Assembly (NCBI GenBank): GCA_024280415.1
Contig: JAJRQE010000046.1
Location: 1 to 34,801 of the forward strand
DNA: 34,801 bases
Origin: Spirochaetota bacterium
Lineage (GTDB): Bacteria; Spirochaetota; Spirochaetia; B11-G9
Reading direction: 5' to 3'
A program made the translations under genes and the position numbers. The number at the start of each line of letters is the position of its first letter. Within the stretch, counting starts at the first letter, position 1. The notes below the pieces were generated by a model. The model made no database searches, was not told where the DNA came from, and was given only the letters and a program-made list of their open reading frames with translations. Below, piece after piece: positions 31,057 through 34,801 of the stretch.

Positions 31057-32232
31057 TTACAATGCCATTCTGTAGATTGTTTCAAGATCCTGATCAGTAT
31101 AGTTTTTTATTCCCCATTGTCCGCAGATAATGCGAGCCTGCTTTACAAGCTCATTAAAATCAGGGTTAGGAATACCTGCTTCTCTAAGATTCAGTGGACA
31201 TCCTGTACGACCAATCCAGCTGCTGAAACGGTCAATAATTAAATTGCAGGCTGAATCTTCAGAGAGTCCATCAATCTCTCTTCCCATCATCAAAATATTT
31301 TTCCCGAATTGAATGATCCGGAGTGAGACAGATCCTTTTTTGTATCTTAACCAGGAAGGAAATATGGCTGACAGACCTGCACCATGAGGGATGTCATAAA
31401 CAGCACTTAAAGGGTGTTCCAGCATATGGTTAGGAGTTTCCGCACCCTCCACTCCTGCATTGCACAATCCGTTCCATGCCAGGGCTCCGGCCCACATGAG
31501 AGAAGATCTGGCTTCAATATTGGTACTATCCTTTAGAACAATATCCAGGCTGGTCATTACTGCTTTAACCATCCCCTCAACAAAACCGTCCTGTACAGGA
31601 GCGAATTTATCAGTTGAGGTAAAGTAACCCTCCAGAAGGTGGCTCATAATATCAAAGCTGGCATATGCTGTGTAGTCCAATGGAATTGTAAGTGTAAGTT
31701 CAGGATCAAGAAAAGATACTGCAGGAACAATAAGGGGAGATCTTACACCGAATTTTTCATTAGTTTCGGTTTTGGTGAGCACACTTACCTGATTTGTTTC
31801 TGAAGAGGTAGCAGGGAGTGTCTGGACGGCAATTATGGGGAGAGCTGATTTGATTTCTGCCGTCTGGTCATAGAAGTCCCATAAATTACCTGAATAGCGG
31901 GCTCCGGCAGCTATAGCCTTGGATTCATCAATAACACTACCACCTCCGACACCTATTATCATATCAACATCTGCTGCTGTCGCTTTATCTTTACCCTCAA
32001 GGGCATGTTCCAATACAGGATTTGGTTTTACACCTGAATGTTCTGTAACAGTAATATTTGAATTTTTAAGAATTCTAAGTATTTCTGAGTGAAGACCACT
32101 TTCTTTTATACTATTTATCCCATAAACGAGAAGGGCATTTGTCCCCAGTTTACCGGCTTCGGTGCCAATATTTTTTAGAACACCACTGCCGAACAATATT
32201 TTTGTTGGAGAATAAAACTCAAAATTCTGCAT
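31057..32232 (-). CDS. Iron-containing alcohol dehydrogenase
   Basis: NAD(P)H-dependent group III alcohol dehydrogenase, 391 residues, likely an aldehyde or butanol-type dehydrogenase (YqhD/BdhA side of the family). GVGGGSVIDESKA (95-107) is the dinucleotide site. The metal ligands Asp194 and His198 (SFDIMSHLLEGYF) and His269 and His283 (NHMLEHPLSAVYDIPHGAGL) have the spacing of E. coli YqhD. Substrate is not determined. Nearest upstream neighbour is the leuD-like gene, 150 bp away, with no obvious strong promoter in between, so joint transcription is possible. Confidence 0.92.
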   Translation of the reverse strand: MQNFEFYSPTKILFGSGVLKNIGTEAGKLGTNALLVYGINSIKESGLHSEILRILKNSNITVTEHSGVKPNPVLEHALEGKDKATAADVDMIIGVGGGSVIDESKAIAAGARYSGNLWDFYDQTAEIKSALPIIAVQTLPATSSETNQVSVLTKTETNEKFGVRSPLIVPAVSFLDPELTLTIPLDYTAYASFDIMSHLLEGYFTSTDKFAPVQDGFVEGMVKAVMTSLDIVLKDSTNIEARSSLMWAGALAWNGLCNAGVEGAETPNHMLEHPLSAVYDIPHGAGLSAIFPSWLRYKKGSVSLRIIQFGKNILMMGREIDGLSEDSACNLIIDRFSSWIGRTGCPLNLREAGIPNPDFNELVKQARIICGQWGIKNYTDQDLETIYRMAL

Positions 32233-32382
32233 TTAACCACCCCTTGTTCCTCTGTATAGATCTATTTGCGATCAGACTTTCAAATCCTAAAAGTCATAAA
32301 CATTCCATAATTCCTGTATAAGTATATTAATGTTAACTGCTATAAACCATATCAGAATTAAATAGTTATTGTATATACCTGT

Positions 32383-32904
32383 CTAATAATTTTTGTCAGC
32401 AAAATTGATCCACCCACCAGCTTCAACCAGAGAACGGTCAAATTCAGAAACAGTAAAAGGGATCGATATTGATTTACCCCCTGATTTTAGCACAAAAACA
32501 GCCTTGGGAAAATCAGTTTCAATACTGGTTTTTAAACCCTTAAAGATTTTGAATATCTCTTCAATTGTTTCTTTATCGAGTTCAACTGCCATCATACCGC
32601 AGTTAAACATATTTTGTTTAAATATCCGGGCAAAGTTTTCAGCAAGAACCAGATTAATTCCATTAACTTCCAGCGCCCAGGGAGCATGCTCTCTCGAGGA
32701 GCCGCATCCAAAGTTTTCTCTTGTTATAATTACCGATTTCCCGGGTATATCTTTTGTAGTAAATCCTTCAAGCTTTAGGTCTTCAAGAAGATATGGTTTT
32801 AATGCTGCTTTTGTTATTTCAGTCAAATATTTTGCAGGAATAATTTCATCTGTATTTATATCAGATCTTTCAAGAAACAGAATTTCGCCATTAAAATTTT
32901 TCAT
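32383..32904 (-). CDS. Aconitase-superfamily small subunit (LeuD-like)
   Basis: 173-residue swivelling-domain subunit of a two-subunit hydro-lyase of the 3-isopropylmalate dehydratase/homoaconitase type. The motif ENFGCGSSREHAPWALE (about 63-79) is family-defining. The loop DEIIPAKYLTEI near residue 20 contributes to substrate choice in this group: the position after YL is Thr-Glu here, not the YLRT I recall for bacterial/archaeal isopropylmalate isomerases. Together with the absence of leuA or leuB nearby, this leaves the substrate open (isopropylmalate, citramalate-derived, methylmalate or homoaconitate types). GAGGAG is 12 nt upstream of the ATG; 21 bp after the large-subunit stop. Confidence 0.88.
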   Translation of the reverse strand: MKNFNGEILFLERSDINTDEIIPAKYLTEITKAALKPYLLEDLKLEGFTTKDIPGKSVIITRENFGCGSSREHAPWALEVNGINLVLAENFARIFKQNMFNCGMMAVELDKETIEEIFKIFKGLKTSIETDFPKAVFVLKSGGKSISIPFTVSEFDRSLVEAGGWINFADKNY

Positions 32905-32925
32905 ATATGCTTATTTCTCCTCTAA

Positions 32926-34209
32926 TTAGTCCAAATTGTCAGGTGTTGTAATGTACCCTGTTACTGATGTTGCAGCGGCTACTGCAGGGCTCATAAGATG
33001 TACCATACCGCCTTTACCCATTCTGCCATTAAAATTTCTGTTTGTAGTGGAGGCACATACTTCTCCTGCGGCAAGAACACCGTTACTCATACCCAGACAT
33101 GCACCGCATGTAGGATTTGTAACACAGAAACCAGCTTCCATGAATATGTCGATCAGGCCCTCTTTCATGGCCAGTTTATAAACATCAGGAGTTGCAGGTG
33201 AGAGAATACCACGGACACTATCACTTATTTTTCTTCCTTTTAGTACAACAGCAGCTTCCCTTAGATCTTCAATCCTTCCATTTGTGCAGCTGCCTATATA
33301 GATCTGATCTACCTTTATTTTTTCTTCAGTATTTACTTCCTGTACCTGATCGGGCTTATACCCAACAGTCATCATTGGTTTAAGGTCTGTAATATCATGG
33401 ACAATTATTTTTGTGTATTCTGCATCTGCATCAGAATGCCATTTTTCAAAATCAGAGAGAGCTTTCTCTTTTGATTCATAATCATCCTTTATAAATTTCC
33501 AGAGGTATTCAACTGTAGTGGAATCAGGATAACATATACCGCTTGTTCCTCCAGCCTCAATTGCCATGTTGCACAGAGTCATTCTCTCTTCCATGCTCAT
33601 TTTTTCAACGACAGGACCTGTAAATTCCATTACCTTATTTGTCGCTCCGTTGACACCTATTTTACCAATGACAGACAGTATTACATCTTTGGCAAATACT
33701 CCTTTCCGAAGGATACCTGTTATGTTGATTTTTATTGTTTTCGGATAATGAAAGGCACAAACACCTTTTAATATACCAACTTCCAGATCTGTAGTTCCCA
33801 CTCCAGCTGCAAATGCTCCGAATGCACCGTGAGTACAAGTATGAGAGTCACCCATAATTATAGTATATCCGGGTCTTACAAATCCCTTTTCAGGAAAGAG
33901 AGCGTGGCACACGCCATTTTTACCAATATCAAAAAAATCTCTGATATTTTGATTTCTGGCCCATTCCCTCATTATTCTTGCCTGAGTGGCTGTTTTAGAG
34001 TCTTTGGAAGGTGTTACATGGTCTATTACAGCTTTGATTTTCGTAGAATCAAATACACGATCCATCCCCCTTTCCTTAAGGTCATTTATTGCAACAGGGG
34101 TTGTAATCTCATGGCAGAATACAGCATCCAGCTGGATAACATTAATATCCCCGGATGGATTATCAATTCTATGCGTATCAAAAATCTTCTCAGCAATTGT
34201 TTTTCCCAT
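32926..34209 (-). CDS. Aconitase-superfamily large subunit (LeuC-like)
   Basis: Iron-sulfur subunit of the same hydro-lyase. Start at 34209 (MGKTIAEKIFDTH), because the upstream TTG frame at 34221 reads through the GAGG ribosome binding site; this gives 427 residues, the short archaeal/anaerobe type rather than the ~466-residue bacterial LeuC. Signatures: FCHEITTPVAI, IMGDSHTCTHGAFGAFAAGVGTTD, IYIGSCTNGRIEDL and PTCGACLGMSNGVLAAGEVC, supplying the 4Fe-4S cysteines, and STTNRNFNGRMG. The compact length again points to the two-subunit methanogen/anaerobe branch. Substrate not assigned. Confidence 0.9.
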   Translation of the reverse strand: MGKTIAEKIFDTHRIDNPSGDINVIQLDAVFCHEITTPVAINDLKERGMDRVFDSTKIKAVIDHVTPSKDSKTATQARIMREWARNQNIRDFFDIGKNGVCHALFPEKGFVRPGYTIIMGDSHTCTHGAFGAFAAGVGTTDLEVGILKGVCAFHYPKTIKINITGILRKGVFAKDVILSVIGKIGVNGATNKVMEFTGPVVEKMSMEERMTLCNMAIEAGGTSGICYPDSTTVEYLWKFIKDDYESKEKALSDFEKWHSDADAEYTKIIVHDITDLKPMMTVGYKPDQVQEVNTEEKIKVDQIYIGSCTNGRIEDLREAAVVLKGRKISDSVRGILSPATPDVYKLAMKEGLIDIFMEAGFCVTNPTCGACLGMSNGVLAAGEVCASTTNRNFNGRMGKGGMVHLMSPAVAAATSVTGYITTPDNLD

Positions 34210-34490
34210 TTCTAACCTCAATTTAAGTATCTATCAGATAAATTATTACTCTTTAGAGTCAGTTTTTAAAATCTGTTTTTTGCAGGATCCTCTACATCAA
34301 GCAGCTTTGTCGGAAGCCGAAAAGCTACTATTATTTATAAAGAAAAAATCCCATAGAGTAAATAGGTGACAGCTGTCTGCACTCTACACCGGTCATAATA
34401 GCAACAGTTTAACTTTTCGACCCCATGACAGCTTCTTGAAAAGCAATAGTTTTGCAGGAAGTTCTTTAAAAATACTTTTTCCTTATACCC
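34210..34490. other. Intergenic region with repeat B copy; no intact gene seen
   Basis: Between the start of the leuC-like gene and the end of the kinase fragment. It should contain the promoter of the minus-strand leuCD genes, but no clear hexamer pair was found. A short stretch around 34285-34350 (reading DPLHQAALSEAEKL on the plus strand) looks coding-like but is not attached to a gene. The only defined element is the repeat at 34404-34464. Confidence 0.4.
34404..34464. repeat. Dispersed hairpin repeat family B, copy 2 (inverted)
   Basis: Matches the reverse complement of 8526-8586 at about 54 of 61 positions, including GACCCCATGACAGCTTCTTG. The stem here is imperfect (CTTCTTGAAAAGCAATAGTTTTGCAGGAAG), so this copy seems older. 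It lies 27 bp beyond the 3' end of the kinase fragment. Confidence 0.85.
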
Positions 34491-34646
34491 CTATGGAAAG
34501 TTAAGAGTGAATTCCGTTCCATTGTTCCTTTTTACGGATATATTCCCTGCTAACTGGTCAGTTAAGATATGCACTAACTGCAAACCCGTTGACTCGGTGC
34601 TGTATATGTCAATATCTTCAGGAAGTCCTTTCCCATTATCCTTTTC
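34491..34646 (-). pseudogene. Fragment of a sensor histidine kinase C-terminus
   Basis: About 50 residues match the end of a HATPase domain of the HisKA_2/HWE kind: DNGKGLPEDIDI (G1-type box), STESTGLQLVHILTDQLAG (G2-type box) and ISVKRNNGTEFTLNFP to the stop. Nothing upstream in this frame belongs to a kinase: the H box, N box and sensor are missing, and the preceding DNA encodes a HypF fragment in another frame. It is therefore a remnant or a chimeric junction, not a working gene. Confidence 0.75.
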
Positions 34647-34801
34647 AGAGTGAACAGAATCCATTTTCCGCCATACATGAGGCAATATGTGCATAGTGAT
34701 GCTGGATTTCTGTTTTCGGTAAGTCATAGTCTGCAAAAAAACGTGTGGTCATATAATCGGGATGCAGATCCTGTGCAATCAGGGAAGGTGAAAGGCGGTA
34801 G
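34645..34801 (-). pseudogene. hypF: Fragment of carbamoyltransferase HypF, truncated at its 3' side
   Basis: Reading from the window edge on the minus strand, 51 residues to a stop contain YRLSPSLIAQDLHPDYMTTR and the block QHHYAHIASCMAENGF, which match the HypF region with DLHPxY and the His-rich QHHHAH motif of its Kae1-like domain. HypF makes the carbamoyl/cyanide ligand of [NiFe] hydrogenase. The homology stops at MAENGF, so about 300 C-terminal residues are absent and the frame ends after FCSL. The 5' part lies outside the window. Junction with the kinase fragment falls at about 34645-34662. Confidence 0.7.

Noticed and set aside
33986-34369. Plus-strand open frame ending in DPLHQAALSEAEKL
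   Set aside because: Mostly antisense to the leuC-like gene; the last 40 codons look slightly coding-like but no family was recognised.

Overview
The window looks like a chromosomal segment of a free-living spirochaete (Spirochaetales/Spirochaetia, not obviously Borrelia or Leptospira). The evidence is a FlaA periplasmic flagellar sheath gene next to a cheA / cheW-cheR / cheX / cheY set, a 'spiro-SPASM' type radical SAM protein, and AT-rich coding sequence. The assignment is from protein families seen by eye; no database search was run.

Layout. (1) 1-4008: the 3' part of a sigma-54 activator gene, a textbook -24/-12 promoter with two upstream dyads, and a tripartite tricarboxylate transporter operon (tctC-tctB-tctA) closed by a strong terminator. 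(2) 4015-12003: a purine and selenium/molybdenum block. It holds a purine permease, adenine deaminase, selD, an XdhC-YqeB fusion, yqeC, and a divergently transcribed FmdE-like gene. Together these suggest purine salvage or catabolism through a selenium-dependent molybdenum hydroxylase, whose structural genes are not in the window. (3) 12080-14478: proline biosynthesis in the order proA-proB. (4) 14467-14723: a 176-bp-spaced direct repeat that includes the last codons of proB. (5) 14732-22768: a tightly packed series of seven genes: a radical SAM/SPASM protein with a nucleotidyltransferase-like N-terminus, a GT2-like protein, an SpsF-like cytidylyltransferase, a PseG-like/methyltransferase fusion, an ATP-grasp enzyme, a cell-wall amidase and a GerMN protein. 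This is the best candidate for an undescribed pathway, probably building a surface or flagellar decoration. (6) 22823-30856: flaA with its own promoter and terminator, two antisense genes for probable outer-membrane beta-barrel proteins, then the chemotaxis operon. CheA has a long insertion in its dimerisation domain and CheW is fused to a CheR-like domain. (7) 30886-34209: a tRNA-Val(GAC) with an unusual C33, an iron alcohol dehydrogenase, and a LeuC/LeuD-type hydro-lyase pair. (8) 34491-34801: a junction of two gene fragments, the C-terminus of a sensor kinase and the middle of HypF.

The intergenic regions are rich in small hairpin-forming dispersed repeats. One family occurs at 5318 and 10429, the latter copy lying in frame inside yqeC. 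Another occurs in inverted orientation at 8526 and 34404. No CRISPR array, transposase, rRNA or phage gene was recognised.
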